Assembly: GCF_001610895.1 (NCBI RefSeq)
Contig: NZ_CP011273.1
Coordinates: forward strand, 3,410,001 to 3,474,000
DNA length: 64,000 nucleotides
Reading direction: 5' to 3'
Origin: Planctomyces sp. SH-PL62
Lineage (GTDB): Bacteria > Planctomycetota > Planctomycetia > Isosphaerales > Isosphaeraceae
The notes beneath the pieces were generated by a model, which was not told the origin of the DNA, did not search any database, and was given only the letters and a program-made list of their open reading frames with translations. The position numbers and the translations under genes were made by a program. Shown piece by piece: positions 24,726-33,918 of the stretch. How positions within the stretch are numbered: the first letter of the stretch is position 1; every line of letters begins with the position of its first letter.

Positions 24726-26324
24726 TCAGGACCCGTCCCGCGACGTCGCGACGTGGGCGACGAGGGCCTCGACGAGTCCGTCCCAGGTGGCGACGGGCGC
24801 CTCCACCGCGACGTCCCAGCCCACCGCGGTCGCGGCCGCCGTGGTGATCGGGCTGATCGTCGCCAGCTTGATCTCGACGCCCACCCGCCGCCGCCCCTCG
24901 GGGGAGAGGAGTGCGTGCAGCCTGGCGACGATGGCCGGGCTGGAGAGGGTGATCCAATCCACCCCCCCTTCCTCGATCCGCGAGCGGAGGGCCGGGGGCA
25001 GCCCCTCGACGTCGGCGTTCCGGTACACGGCGACCTGGCGGACCTCGGCGGACTTGCCCAGCACGTCCTGGAGCACGGTCCGGCCCCGGTCGGCCCGCGC
25101 CATCAGGATGCGCGATCCGGCCGCGACCGCCGCCAGCGACTCGGCCAGCGACTCCGAATGGAACGACGGCGGGATCAGGTCGGCCCGCAGGCGATATCGG
25201 GCCAGGGCCTCGGCCGTGCTCGGCCCGATCGCCGCCAGGCGGACGCCCCCCAGCGCGCGGAGGTCGCCGCCGCGATCCCAGAGCCGGTCGAAGAATCCCC
25301 GCACCCCGTTGGCCGACGTGAAGACGAGCCAGTCGTACTCGCCGATCCGGTCGAGTTCGTCGTCGAGCGGGCCGTGATCCTCGGGGGGGAGGATCTCCAC
25401 CGTCGGCGCGATCAGGACTTCGGCCCCGAGCGCCTCCAGCGCGGCGGAGGAGCGCTCGGCCTCCTCGCGCGGCCTCGTGACGACGATCCGACGGCCGAAC
25501 AGCGGGCGAGACTCGAACCAGGCCAGAGCCTCGCGCTGGGCGACCACCTCGCCGACGACGAGGAGGGCGGGGGGCCGCACGCCGCGATCCTTCGCCGTCT
25601 CGGCGATCGTCCCGAGCGTCCCGGCGACGACCCGTTGCGCCGGCGTCGTCCCCGACTCGACGATCGCCGCCGGCGTCCCGGCCGGTTTGCCCTCCCGCAC
25701 GAGGGCGCCGGTGATGTCCGCCAGGTGGGTCACGCCCATGTAGAAGACCAGGGTCCCCGGGAACTTCGCCAACGCCGACCAGTCCAGGCGCGAGGCGGCG
25801 TTCACGGCCTGGGACGACTTCGGCGCCTGATGCCCGGTCACGAAGGCGACGGCCGATGCGACGCCTCGACTGGTCAGGGGGATGCCGGCGTAGGCCGTCG
25901 CCCCGATGCCCGAGGTCACGCCCGGGACGATCTCGAACGGGATCCCGCGCTCGCGGAGGTAGGCGCCCTCTTCCGACCCCCGGCCGAAGACCAGGGGGTC
26001 CCCCCCCTTGAGCCGGACGACCCGCTTGCCGGCCTCGGCGTGATCGACGAGCGTCGCGTTGATCTGGTCCTGGCTCAGCGTGCAGTGGCCGACCGACTTC
26101 CCGGCGCGGACGCGGAGCGCCCCGGCCGGGGCGAGGTCCAGCAGCCGCTCGTTGGCCAGATGGTCGAAGACGACCACCTCGGCCCGGGCGAGCGCCTCGG
26201 CCCCTCGAAGGGTGAGGAGGCCGGGATCGCCGGGACCGGCGCCGACGAGGGAGACGTGTCCGATCCCGGGACGGGGGCGGGGAGGTGGGGTCATGTCCGG
26301 GGCGTCGCTCGCGGTTGTCGTCAT
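24726..26324 (-). CDS. Uroporphyrinogen-III C-methyltransferase/uroporphyrinogen-III synthase fusion
   Basis: 532 aa from the ATG at 26324. The N-terminal half (about 20-260) is a CobA/SUMT methyltransferase: SLVGAGPGDPGLLTLRGAEA, DHLANERLL, VRLKGGDPLVFGRGSEE, GIPLTSRG. The C-terminal half (about 275-530) is HemD: RIVVTRPREEAERSSAALEA, then WLVFTSANGVRGFF and WITLSSPAIV. The fused protein closes hydroxymethylbilane to uroporphyrinogen III and methylates it to precorrin-2, the branch to siroheme and cobalamin. Its ATG overlaps the stop of the U32 gene, so the two are translationally coupled. Confidence 0.95.
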   Translation of the reverse strand: MTTTASDAPDMTPPPRPRPGIGHVSLVGAGPGDPGLLTLRGAEALARAEVVVFDHLANERLLDLAPAGALRVRAGKSVGHCTLSQDQINATLVDHAEAGKRVVRLKGGDPLVFGRGSEEGAYLRERGIPFEIVPGVTSGIGATAYAGIPLTSRGVASAVAFVTGHQAPKSSQAVNAASRLDWSALAKFPGTLVFYMGVTHLADITGALVREGKPAGTPAAIVESGTTPAQRVVAGTLGTIAETAKDRGVRPPALLVVGEVVAQREALAWFESRPLFGRRIVVTRPREEAERSSAALEALGAEVLIAPTVEILPPEDHGPLDDELDRIGEYDWLVFTSANGVRGFFDRLWDRGGDLRALGGVRLAAIGPSTAEALARYRLRADLIPPSFHSESLAESLAAVAAGSRILMARADRGRTVLQDVLGKSAEVRQVAVYRNADVEGLPPALRSRIEEGGVDWITLSSPAIVARLHALLSPEGRRRVGVEIKLATISPITTAAATAVGWDVAVEAPVATWDGLVEALVAHVATSRDGS

Positions 26325-28888
26325 CAGAGGACGGCCAGCGGGCCGCGAGTGACGCCGTACTGGTTCGAGGCCTTGAGCTCCCGCCAGAGGGTCTTGCCGT
26401 CGCGGAGGCCGGCGGCGGTCTCGCGGTAGAGGGTCACGGTTCGCTCGACGGCCTCCGGGGCGTCGTCGAGAAACTCGATGCGAAGGTTGCGGACTCCCCG
26501 GGCGATCAGCCGGGGGAGGAATTCGGCCGCCGTCTGGGGGACGGCGTTGAACAGCGTGTTCCGACAGCCGACGTCGGCCTTCAGCGGGTGTTCCTTGCCC
26601 ACGCGGTCCCTCAGCTTCACGTCGTGGTCGTCGCACGGACGGCCGCAGTTGGTGTGGTCCGTCCCCGGCGACAGGAACGCGCAGAAGACGCAATGCTCCA
26701 TGTGGAACATCGGGATCTGTTGATGAATAACGACCTCCAGCCAGTCGGCCGGGACGGCGTCGATCAGGTCGAAGAGCTGGCCGGCGTCCAGGTCGTACGA
26801 GGCCGTCGTACGCCGGGCCCCGCGCTCGTGGAACAGGTCCACGGTCAGCGGGTTGGCCGCGTTCATCGAGAAGTCGGCCACGAACGGCGTGGATTCCTCG
26901 GCGCAGAAGGCCAGGCCCCCGGCGTTGCGGACGAGCAGGCCGTCGGCCCCGGCCTTGGCCAGGAACTTGAAGAGGTTTCGCTCCGCCGGCTTCTCGATCC
27001 GGGGGCTCGCGAGATAGATCGCCAGCCCCACGCGGCGGGCCTCGGCCACGGCGTCCTTGTATTGCTTGATATCCTGGTAATCGGCGTAGATCGTGGTGGC
27101 GCCGGCGTTGGCGGCGGCTTCGATCTGGTCGGTCCGGCGGCAGAGGACGGCCAGCCGGGGGGACTCGCCTTCGCGACGTTCGCGAGCCTGGCGCTGGGCT
27201 TCGGCCCGGAGCGGTCCCAGGAGGCTCGGCAGGACGGGCCCGGCGGCGGTCGGCCGGAGGGGCGGGGCGTCGGCCGCGGCGTCGAGCCTGGCGGCCAGGT
27301 CGCGGCGACACTGATTCAAGACGCTCTTGGGGACCATCGGCCCCCCCTCGATCTCGGCGGCGAGGGCGTCGAGCCGGTACGACGTCCCCCCCAATCGGCC
27401 GAGCTGCTCGCGGAAGAGCGCCTCGTCGGCCGGTTTCGTCTGCGCCGGGGCCAGCGGGGCCTCGCCGACGGCCGTCGCGACGTGCCCGGTCGCGGACCTC
27501 GCCTCGACCCGGAGCGGTTCGCCGACCGCCGCGCGGACGCGGACGTCGACGCCCACGAGCCGGGTCGGCGGCCCTTCGAACGAACGCCTCAGCCTGGCCG
27601 TCAGCTCGGGGTCGTCGGTCTTCCAGGCCGGCTGGCCGCGTACGATGCGCGACAGGTCGAGCGCCTCGCGGCCGAACCGAAGCTCGACGCGGGACGGATC
27701 GCGGTCGTCGATCGCGATCACCTCGTAGACCCGGCCTCCCTGCTCGGGGACGCCGGTCTCGTCGTCGCCGTCGAACACCAGGCCGTCGCCCGGCTTGACG
27801 CCGGTGGCGAGCCTCATGCGAACCCCGGCGCGGCCCACGTCCTCGACCGCTCCCAGCGGGACCCCGCGCTTCTTGGCGTAGTCGCCCCGCACCAGGATCT
27901 TGTGGTCGGGGCCGTCCAGGAAGCCGTGGCTGAAGCCTCGGGAGAAGGACATCTCCATCTCCTCGACCTCGCGAGGAGAGAATTCCACCGGCCGCCCGGC
28001 CCAGGCCTCGTCGATCGCCCGGCGGTAGTGGCGGGTGATGTTGGCGACGTACTCGGGAGTTTTGAGCCGGCCTTCGATCTTCAGGCTGGAGACCCCGGCC
28101 CGGATCAGCTCGGGGATCAGGTCGTACGCGGCCAGGTCTTGCGGGCTGAGGAGGTACTGGGTCCGGCCCAGGTCCACGTCGCGGCCGTCGCAGACGATCT
28201 GGTAGGGCATCCGGCAGGCCTGCGCGCACTCGCCCCGGTTGGCCGAGCGGCCCCCGAGCGCCTCGCTGGTCAGGCATTGCCCCGAATACGCCACGCAGAG
28301 CGCCCCGTGGACGAAGACCTCGACCGGGATCGTCGACTCGGCCCGCACTCGGCGGACTTCCTCCAGCGACAGTTCGCGGGCCAGGATCACCCGCGAGCAT
28401 CCCAGCTCGGCGGCCAGGCGGACTCCTTCCTCGCTGGTGATCGACATCTGGGTCGACCCGTGGATCTCCAGCTCCGGCGCCACGGCGCGGATCAGCCGGG
28501 TCAGGCCCAGATCCTGGACGATCAAGGCGTCGGTCCCGGCGTCGCTCAACTGGCGGATCGTCGCCTCGACGTCCTCCAGCTCGGACGGGAAGACCAGGGT
28601 GTTGAGCGTGACGTAGCCCTTGACCCCGTAACGATGGAGGAAGGCCATCGTCTCGGCCAGGTCCAGGCCGTCGAAATTGGCCGCGCGGATCCGCGCATTG
28701 TGCCGCTTGAGGCCGAAGTAGACCGCGTCCGCCCCGTTGGCGACGGCCGCGCGGACGCAGTCACGATCGCCGGCCGGCGCCAGCAGCTCGGGCTTCACCC
28801 CGGTCGGTCGGTCCTCGCCGGCGCCATCGCCCGCGTCCACGCCCGTCTCGATGCCGATCGCCGCTCCACTCACGTCCTGGGTTCCCAA
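26324..28888 (-). CDS. U32 peptidase family protein, RlhA-like
   Basis: 854 aa, from a TTG at 28888 (a GTG at 28873 is an alternative). The U32 TIM-barrel opens with PELLAPAGDRDCVRAAVANG and ADAVYFGLKRHNARI. The signature VFVHGALCVAYSGQCLTSEA, with later Cys in RGECAQACRMPY, supplies the iron-sulfur ligands. A DUF3656-type insert follows, then a second U32-like half (about 590-750) with its own cysteines (HCVFCAFLSPG, NCGRPC). The architecture matches RlhA, which hydroxylates C2501 of 23S rRNA, although protease annotations are common. A well-formed promoter lies 48 bases upstream. Confidence 0.88.
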   Translation of the reverse strand: MGTQDVSGAAIGIETGVDAGDGAGEDRPTGVKPELLAPAGDRDCVRAAVANGADAVYFGLKRHNARIRAANFDGLDLAETMAFLHRYGVKGYVTLNTLVFPSELEDVEATIRQLSDAGTDALIVQDLGLTRLIRAVAPELEIHGSTQMSITSEEGVRLAAELGCSRVILARELSLEEVRRVRAESTIPVEVFVHGALCVAYSGQCLTSEALGGRSANRGECAQACRMPYQIVCDGRDVDLGRTQYLLSPQDLAAYDLIPELIRAGVSSLKIEGRLKTPEYVANITRHYRRAIDEAWAGRPVEFSPREVEEMEMSFSRGFSHGFLDGPDHKILVRGDYAKKRGVPLGAVEDVGRAGVRMRLATGVKPGDGLVFDGDDETGVPEQGGRVYEVIAIDDRDPSRVELRFGREALDLSRIVRGQPAWKTDDPELTARLRRSFEGPPTRLVGVDVRVRAAVGEPLRVEARSATGHVATAVGEAPLAPAQTKPADEALFREQLGRLGGTSYRLDALAAEIEGGPMVPKSVLNQCRRDLAARLDAAADAPPLRPTAAGPVLPSLLGPLRAEAQRQARERREGESPRLAVLCRRTDQIEAAANAGATTIYADYQDIKQYKDAVAEARRVGLAIYLASPRIEKPAERNLFKFLAKAGADGLLVRNAGGLAFCAEESTPFVADFSMNAANPLTVDLFHERGARRTTASYDLDAGQLFDLIDAVPADWLEVVIHQQIPMFHMEHCVFCAFLSPGTDHTNCGRPCDDHDVKLRDRVGKEHPLKADVGCRNTLFNAVPQTAAEFLPRLIARGVRNLRIEFLDDAPEAVERTVTLYRETAAGLRDGKTLWRELKASNQYGVTRGPLAVL

Positions 28889-28935
28889 GGGCCTCGACCG
28901 TTCCGCCCAAGACTCGACGCCTCGCGCTTTCCTCT

Positions 28936-28963
28936 ATTATCGCGGCGGCGGCCGATCTCACAA
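28936..28963 (-). promoter_or_regulatory. Sigma-70 promoter of the U32 gene
   Basis: On the minus strand, TTGTGA (28963-28958), a 16-base spacer and GATAAT (28941-28936) give a good match to TTGACA/TATAAT. The expected transcript start leaves a 5' leader of about 40 bases before the TTG at 28888. Confidence 0.5.
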
Positions 28964-28984
28964 GGGCCGGCGCCGGCCCTTGTG
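28959..28984. promoter_or_regulatory. Perfect 26-base palindrome over the -35 element
   Basis: A flawless inverted repeat centred on GGCGCC, with arms beginning CACAAGGGCCGG. One end overlaps the -35 of the U32 promoter. It could be an operator or a hairpin. It lies in the divergent region shared with the HlyD-type gene. Confidence 0.5.
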
Positions 28985-29010
28985 CTTGCGAGGGGGGAGG
29001 GAGGCTGGGG

Positions 29011-29039
29011 TTGTTTGTGTCGAATTAATGTTCTACAAT
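29011..29039 (+). promoter_or_regulatory. Sigma-70 promoter candidate for the adaptor gene
   Basis: TTGTTT at 29011-29016, a 17-base spacer and TACAAT at 29034-29039. The start codon of the HlyD-type gene lies 270 bases further, so a long leader would result. Nothing else in 29040-29310 looks coding. Confidence 0.4.
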
Positions 29040-29310
29040 TCGGGCGACGTAGCGTGACGGGGGACGGCGGCCGGGAAATTGGACTCTTGGTATCCGCCTC
29101 CCGATCCGATAAAATCGATAGTCTGCCTGCAAGCAATCCGCCTTCCCACGGGATGGCGGCGGCCCCTACGGTCCCGTCCGGCCTCGCGGTGCGAGGAGCC
29201 TGGGCCGTCCGACCTGGCCGACGCGTCGTCCCCCACCCGCCCGACGGAGTCCGCCCCGGTTCCCCACCGAAGGCGCGCGGACCGTTCTCCAGAAGATGAG
29301 GAGTCCTTCA

Positions 29311-30798
29311 ATGCCCGCTCCCAAGAAAATCCGATCGTCGCTGATGATGATCGCGATCGCGATCGCGGCCGGAGCCTCGGTCTGGGCCTACGCCGCGGGC
29401 GCCTGGGGTCTCTCGCCTGGTCGGGGGGGCCGTCGGAATCTCGCGGAGAAGTACCACTTCGCGCCGGTGAGCCGGACCGTGCTGGAGGGCTCGCTCACCA
29501 CCCAGGGGCGACTGGAAAGCTCCAAGCGGACGGTGATCGAGTGCGAGCTGGAGAACATCTCGATCGGGATCATGGGCCGGTCGATGTCGGCCGGGGGGGC
29601 GTCGAGGCTCCTGAGCGTCGTCCCCGACGGCTCGCGGGTGAAGGCCGGCGACGTCCTGGCCACGCTCGATTCGTCGGGGTACGAGGAGCTGCTGCGACAG
29701 CAGCGGATGACCGTCGAGCGGTCGCGAGCCGACCGCCACCAGTCGGAACTGGACCTGGAGGTGGCCAAGATGGCCATCTCCGAGTACCAGGACGGCACCG
29801 TGGCCGAGACGCTCAAGGACCATCAGCGGCTGATCGCCCTGGCCGAATCCGAGCTGACGCGGAGCCGCGGCCGGCTGGACTGGGCGACCCGGATGAACGT
29901 CAAGGGTTACGTCTCCACCAGCGTCCTGAAGACCGAGACGCAGACCTACAGCAAGGCCCAGATCGCCCTGGAACGCGCCCAGGGGGCCCGGGACCTGTTC
30001 GAGCGCTACTCCTCCCCCAAGATGATCCGCCAGCTCGAGGGGGTCATGCTCTCACGCCAGGCGACGCTCACGTACCAGGACATCCGACTCCAGCGGAACC
30101 TCGACCGCCTGGCGAAGCTGGAAAAGCAGGTCGAGCTCTGCACCATCCGCGCCCCCCACGACGGCTACATCATCTACGCCAACGACCCTCGCCGCAACGT
30201 CGTGATCGAGGCCGGGATCGAGGTCCGCCAGAAGCAGGACCTCTTCTACCTCCCCGACCTCGAGCGGATGGAGGTCGTGGCGCTGATCCACGAGTCGATC
30301 GTCGACCGCGTGACCCGGGGGATGAAGGCCCGGATCGCCCTGGAAGGCGCGCCCGACGTGATGATGACCGGACGGGTTCAATCGATCGCGCCGCTGCCGA
30401 TCTTCGACCATCGCTCGGACGTCCGCTATTTCGAGGGGATCGTGAAGATCGAGGAGGCGACCCGCCGCGACCTGATGCCCGGCATGACGGCCCGGGTCGA
30501 CCTGAGCACGCCCCCCAAGAGCAACGTCCTGGCCGTGCCGGTCGAGGCGGTGACGAACGAGGAAGGGGAGGACTACTGCTACGTCTTCCGGGGAGAGGGG
30601 GACGGCCTGGAGAAGCGTCGGATCGCGCTGGGCGAGGCCACCCACGACATGCTGGAGGTCGCCGAGGGGCTGGAGGAAGGGGAGCAGGTGGTCCTCAATC
30701 CCCGGCTCGACGAGATGGCCGACGACGTCGACGACGCGCCCGCCCCGGCCGCGGTTCCGGCCGACGCGCCCACCGGCCCGATCGCCGCGTTGCGCTGA
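29311..30798 (+). CDS. HlyD/RND-type periplasmic adaptor protein
   Basis: 495 aa. The ATG at 29311 follows GAGGAG. A single N-terminal membrane anchor (SLMMIAIAIAAGASVWAYAA) precedes a lipoyl-like half motif (RLESSKRTVIECEL, DGSRVKAGDVLATLDSSGYE). A long coiled-coil hairpin (about 120-260) follows, then the second lipoyl half (LCTIRAPHDGYIIYAND), and beta-barrel and membrane-proximal domains (MPGMTARVDLSTP, VLNPRLDEM). Adaptors of this kind bridge an inner-membrane pump and an outer-membrane channel. No pump or channel gene follows; the next gene is a small membrane protein. Confidence 0.85.
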   Translation: MPAPKKIRSSLMMIAIAIAAGASVWAYAAGAWGLSPGRGGRRNLAEKYHFAPVSRTVLEGSLTTQGRLESSKRTVIECELENISIGIMGRSMSAGGASRLLSVVPDGSRVKAGDVLATLDSSGYEELLRQQRMTVERSRADRHQSELDLEVAKMAISEYQDGTVAETLKDHQRLIALAESELTRSRGRLDWATRMNVKGYVSTSVLKTETQTYSKAQIALERAQGARDLFERYSSPKMIRQLEGVMLSRQATLTYQDIRLQRNLDRLAKLEKQVELCTIRAPHDGYIIYANDPRRNVVIEAGIEVRQKQDLFYLPDLERMEVVALIHESIVDRVTRGMKARIALEGAPDVMMTGRVQSIAPLPIFDHRSDVRYFEGIVKIEEATRRDLMPGMTARVDLSTPPKSNVLAVPVEAVTNEEGEDYCYVFRGEGDGLEKRRIALGEATHDMLEVAEGLEEGEQVVLNPRLDEMADDVDDAPAPAAVPADAPTGPIAALR

Positions 30799-30979
30799 TC
30801 GCGACGGCCGCGCCGGCGGACGCCCCGAAACGGCCCGCCGGCGGGCCTCCGAGGCTCACGTCGGCCGTCGTCGCCGGTCGAAGGAAGGATCGAATCGAGG
30901 CCCGTCGCCCCCGGCTCGCCAGCCGTCGCGAGCCCGACCCTCGATCGCTCCTCACCCGAGAGCCCCACGCGACGACACC

Positions 30980-31504
30980 ATGGCTCCCAAACGCACCCAA
31001 TCCGCCCCCTCGGGCTCGACGCCCCACCCCGTCGTCACGACCTTGCTCCTGCTCGGCGCGCTGGGCTGGGCGATCGGCCTGCTCGTCCACAAGGGGATGA
31101 TGGCCTGGCCCCCCGTCCGGCTCCTCTCCTGCCTGGCGACCATCGCCGGCTGTCTGGCCCTGGTCGGCCCGATCATCCTGTCCCGGTCGGGGAAGGGGGG
31201 GGGCAGCCTGGGCGAGCTCGTCTGGATGACCGGAGGGCTCCTGATCTGGATCTTCAACCTCGTCGGCGTGGCCAGCGGCGACCTCCGCTCGATCGACTGG
31301 GCCACCCCCCTGGGGCCGCGGGCGATGGGCCTGATCATCCTGGCCGTGCTGGTGGCCGGGCTCCGCTCCGGCCTGGCGGGCCGCGACTGGTCGTGGACGA
31401 ACGTCACCGGCTGGGCGCTGGGGCTGTTCTGGGTCGGCCTGGCCTTCGCGACCTGGTTCCTCGCCCCCGGTTCCGGCCTGGCTTCGGGGCTGGCCCTGCG
31501 GTGA
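30980..31504 (+). CDS. Integral membrane protein, unknown
   Basis: 174 aa with about five hydrophobic helices (VTTLLLLGALGWAIGLLVHK, LLSCLATIAGCLALVGPIIL, MTGGLLIWIFNLVGVASG, GLIILAVLVAGLRSG, GWALGLFWVGLAFATWFLAP). No family is recognised. It lies 180 bases downstream of the adaptor gene. The gap contains a short perfect palindrome near 30830. Confidence 0.6.
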   Translation: MAPKRTQSAPSGSTPHPVVTTLLLLGALGWAIGLLVHKGMMAWPPVRLLSCLATIAGCLALVGPIILSRSGKGGGSLGELVWMTGGLLIWIFNLVGVASGDLRSIDWATPLGPRAMGLIILAVLVAGLRSGLAGRDWSWTNVTGWALGLFWVGLAFATWFLAPGSGLASGLALR

Positions 31505-31645
31505 TCCTTGACGCTCGGCGCATCAGCGATTAGCTTCAATGGCACGACGCGCGCCCGAGCCCCGGGCTCATCGCCCCTTAGTTGATTTGCACTTGTCGCA
31601 TCGGCTCATCCCCCGTCCGGGTCGGGCGTCTTGAGGAGTTTCTTC

Positions 31646-32512
31646 GTGGCCATCGAGCAAGAGTCCAACCCCGGCGAAGCCGACCTGAAGATGCTCCGCA
31701 GGTCGGCTATCGAGAACGAGATCCCGACCTATCGGGCCGTCAGCACCCGGGCCATCTTCGCGGTGCTCTGCGGCTTCATGGCCGCCCTCAGCTTCGCCCA
31801 CCCGGCGTTCTACCTGTTCGCCGCCGCGGCGGTGGTCCTGGGCCTGTCGGCCGATCGCGCCATCCAGCGCTACCCGGACGTCCTCACGGGGCAGGGCCTG
31901 GCCCGTGCGGGAGTCGCCCTGGGAATGGTCTTCGGCCTGTCCATCTTCACCATCACGAGCGTCCAGGAGTTCCTGGCCCGCCGCGAGGCCGGCGCGTTCG
32001 CCCGCGAGTACGCCAAGATGGTCAAGGGGGGCTCGCTCGCCGATCTCTACTGGATCGGCCTCCCCCCGCTCAACCGCACCCAGGTCACGCCTGAGGAGCA
32101 CCTCAAGCAGATGCAGGAGCAGAAGCAGGAGGCGGCCATGACCGACATGAAGTACGCCGGCCTCCGCAAGCTCACCCAGGACGTCCATGGCTCGCCCCAG
32201 GGCTCGATCACGTTCAACGCCATCGAGAACCTCGGCCGGGAGGATCTCGTCGTCGTCGCCATCGCCCTGTTCGACGTCCAGGCCGTCGCCCCCCCCCACG
32301 AGCACAAGGAAGGGGAGGCCGACCACGACCACGACGAGCCCACCGGGCCGCGGAGCGGCCACGCCATGGCCGTCATCAAGGGGACCGTCCCCGAGGGGAA
32401 GAGCGCCTACGAGTGGTGGGTCGACGACGTCCAGTATCCCTACATCCCGAAGACCGCCGCCCTGCCCGAGACCGTCAAGGCGGTCGACGACGGCCACGGC
32501 CACGCCCACTGA
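31646..32512 (+). CDS. Membrane protein with His-rich loops, unknown
   Basis: 288 aa from a GTG at 31646, eight bases after GAGGAG. The frame is open from a TTG at 31631. Three hydrophobic helices lie between about residues 35 and 110 (AIFAVLCGFMAALSFAHPAF, GVALGMVFGLSIFTITSV). The rest is a soluble domain. A stretch near residue 225 (PPHEHKEGEADHDHDEP) and the C-terminus (DDGHGHAH) are rich in His and Asp, suggesting metal binding. No assigned function. Confidence 0.65.
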   Translation: MAIEQESNPGEADLKMLRRSAIENEIPTYRAVSTRAIFAVLCGFMAALSFAHPAFYLFAAAAVVLGLSADRAIQRYPDVLTGQGLARAGVALGMVFGLSIFTITSVQEFLARREAGAFAREYAKMVKGGSLADLYWIGLPPLNRTQVTPEEHLKQMQEQKQEAAMTDMKYAGLRKLTQDVHGSPQGSITFNAIENLGREDLVVVAIALFDVQAVAPPHEHKEGEADHDHDEPTGPRSGHAMAVIKGTVPEGKSAYEWWVDDVQYPYIPKTAALPETVKAVDDGHGHAH

Positions 32513-32555
32513 GGCGGGCCGCCTCCGCCCTTCGCATCGACGTCTCCGGCGGGCC

Positions 32556-32963
32556 TCAGCGCCCGCCGGTGTACGTCGCGAAGCAATTCGGCGTCTCCCA
32601 GAGGACGACCTCGACGACCGGCAGCCCGGCCGTCTTCCCCTGCTCGTAGATCAGCCGGGCGATATTCTCCGCAGTCGGGTTCACGTCCATCACGAACACG
32701 CGTTCGCCGCGCTCCTGGAGCGTGGCGAGCAGCGGGTCGTCGCGGCGCAGGATCATGTTGTGGTCCAGCTCGTCGTCGATCCAGCGCTGGAGCTTCCGCT
32801 TGATGTCGCTGAAGTCCACGAGCATGCCCCGGCCGTCGAGGTCGGGCCCTTCCAGGGTCACCACGGCCAGGCCGTTATGCCCGTGCAGGTGGCGGCACTT
32901 GCCGTCATAGTCCAGGAGCCGGTGGCCGTAGCAGAACTCGATCTGGCGCGTGACTCGGTACAT
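32556..32963 (-). CDS. queD: 6-carboxytetrahydropterin synthase
   Basis: 135 aa, full length. Zinc and active-site residues are visible in CYGHRLLDYDGKCRHLHGHN (three His and the catalytic Cys), with DDELDHN and the late WETP Glu (VVLWETPNCFA). It converts dihydroneopterin triphosphate to 6-carboxytetrahydropterin, the second step to queuosine and other 7-deazapurines. It follows the QueC-like gene by 30 bases on the same strand. QueE is not in the window. Confidence 0.92.
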   Translation of the reverse strand: MYRVTRQIEFCYGHRLLDYDGKCRHLHGHNGLAVVTLEGPDLDGRGMLVDFSDIKRKLQRWIDDELDHNMILRRDDPLLATLQERGERVFVMDVNPTAENIARLIYEQGKTAGLPVVEVVLWETPNCFATYTGGR

Positions 32964-32993
32964 GGCTTGAAGTTCCCGAAAAAACGGCGGCGT

Positions 32994-33671
32994 TCACGCT
33001 CGATCAGGTTCGGCGTAGCGGGTCCGGTCGGGGACCTCGGCGTCGCGGAACCCGTCGCGGCGTTCCGCGCACTTGTTGCAGAGGCCGCAGTGCAGGCCGG
33101 CGACCGGCCGGATGCAAGAGAAGGTCAGGTGGAGCGGCAGGCCCGCCCCGCGTCGGATCACGTCGGCCTTGTGGAGCCGGGCGAACGGCCGGATGAGCCT
33201 CGGCGAGCCGGAAAGGGCCCGGCCGACGACCGATTCCAGATCCCGGAAGAATTCGTCGGTGCTGTCCGGGAACGGGTTCGACCCCAGGGAACCCAGGGTC
33301 AAGGTCGCCACGCCGCGGAGCCGGCACCAGAGGGCCGACTTGACCGTCAGGAGCAGGTTCCGCCCCGGCAGATACACCGCCTCATCGGGGGTCTCGGCGC
33401 CGGGGACCTCGGGACCGTCGGTGCTCCAGTGCGGGCCGTAAACGTCCCGGATCGGCTCGTCGAGGACCACCAGGCGGGCCAGGCCGGGCCGCGCGACCGC
33501 CGCCAGGAACGCTCGGGCGGAGGCCAGTTCGACTTCCTCCCAGCGCAGGCCGCAGCGGATGTAGATCGGCTGCACCCGGGGATGCTCGTCGAGCATCGTC
33601 GCGCAGAGCACCGCGCTTTCGATGCCGCCGCTGATCAGGACGGCGGCCGTCCGCGTGTCGTCCTCTCGCAT
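32994..33671 (-). CDS. queC: QueC-like 7-cyano-7-deazaguanine synthase
   Basis: 225 aa from the ATG at 33671. The frame is open further upstream. The PP-loop reads SGGIES where QueC normally has SGGxDS. YLPGRN (EAVYLPGRNLLLTV) and the four-Cys zinc site (FSCIRPVAGLHCGLCNKCAE) are intact. The segment GSLGSNPFPDST replaces the usual VDYSGYPDCR type of motif. It should activate 7-carboxy-7-deazaguanine with ATP and form the nitrile, but the changes allow that it is a divergent paralogue. It pairs with queD downstream. Confidence 0.78.
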   Translation of the reverse strand: MREDDTRTAAVLISGGIESAVLCATMLDEHPRVQPIYIRCGLRWEEVELASARAFLAAVARPGLARLVVLDEPIRDVYGPHWSTDGPEVPGAETPDEAVYLPGRNLLLTVKSALWCRLRGVATLTLGSLGSNPFPDSTDEFFRDLESVVGRALSGSPRLIRPFARLHKADVIRRGAGLPLHLTFSCIRPVAGLHCGLCNKCAERRDGFRDAEVPDRTRYAEPDRA

Positions 33672-33918
33672 GCCGCGCCCGAGGGTCCGAGTAAGGGGTC
33701 GATGAGCCCGCACGTCCATCTTAGGGGACGCGACGTCCCAAGGCCAGGAGGCCGTCGCGGGCCGCGGACGGCTTCGCGGGATTCGGCCGGCGATCGGACC
33801 CGATTCGCTCATTCCGCAGGCGTTCGTGTAGAATGGTGGGATCGGCGTCCGGGGGCGTGGTCGCGGCTTCGGCGATCTTCGGGCCACATGGGGCGAGCAT
33901 CGGGAACGCATCGATCAT

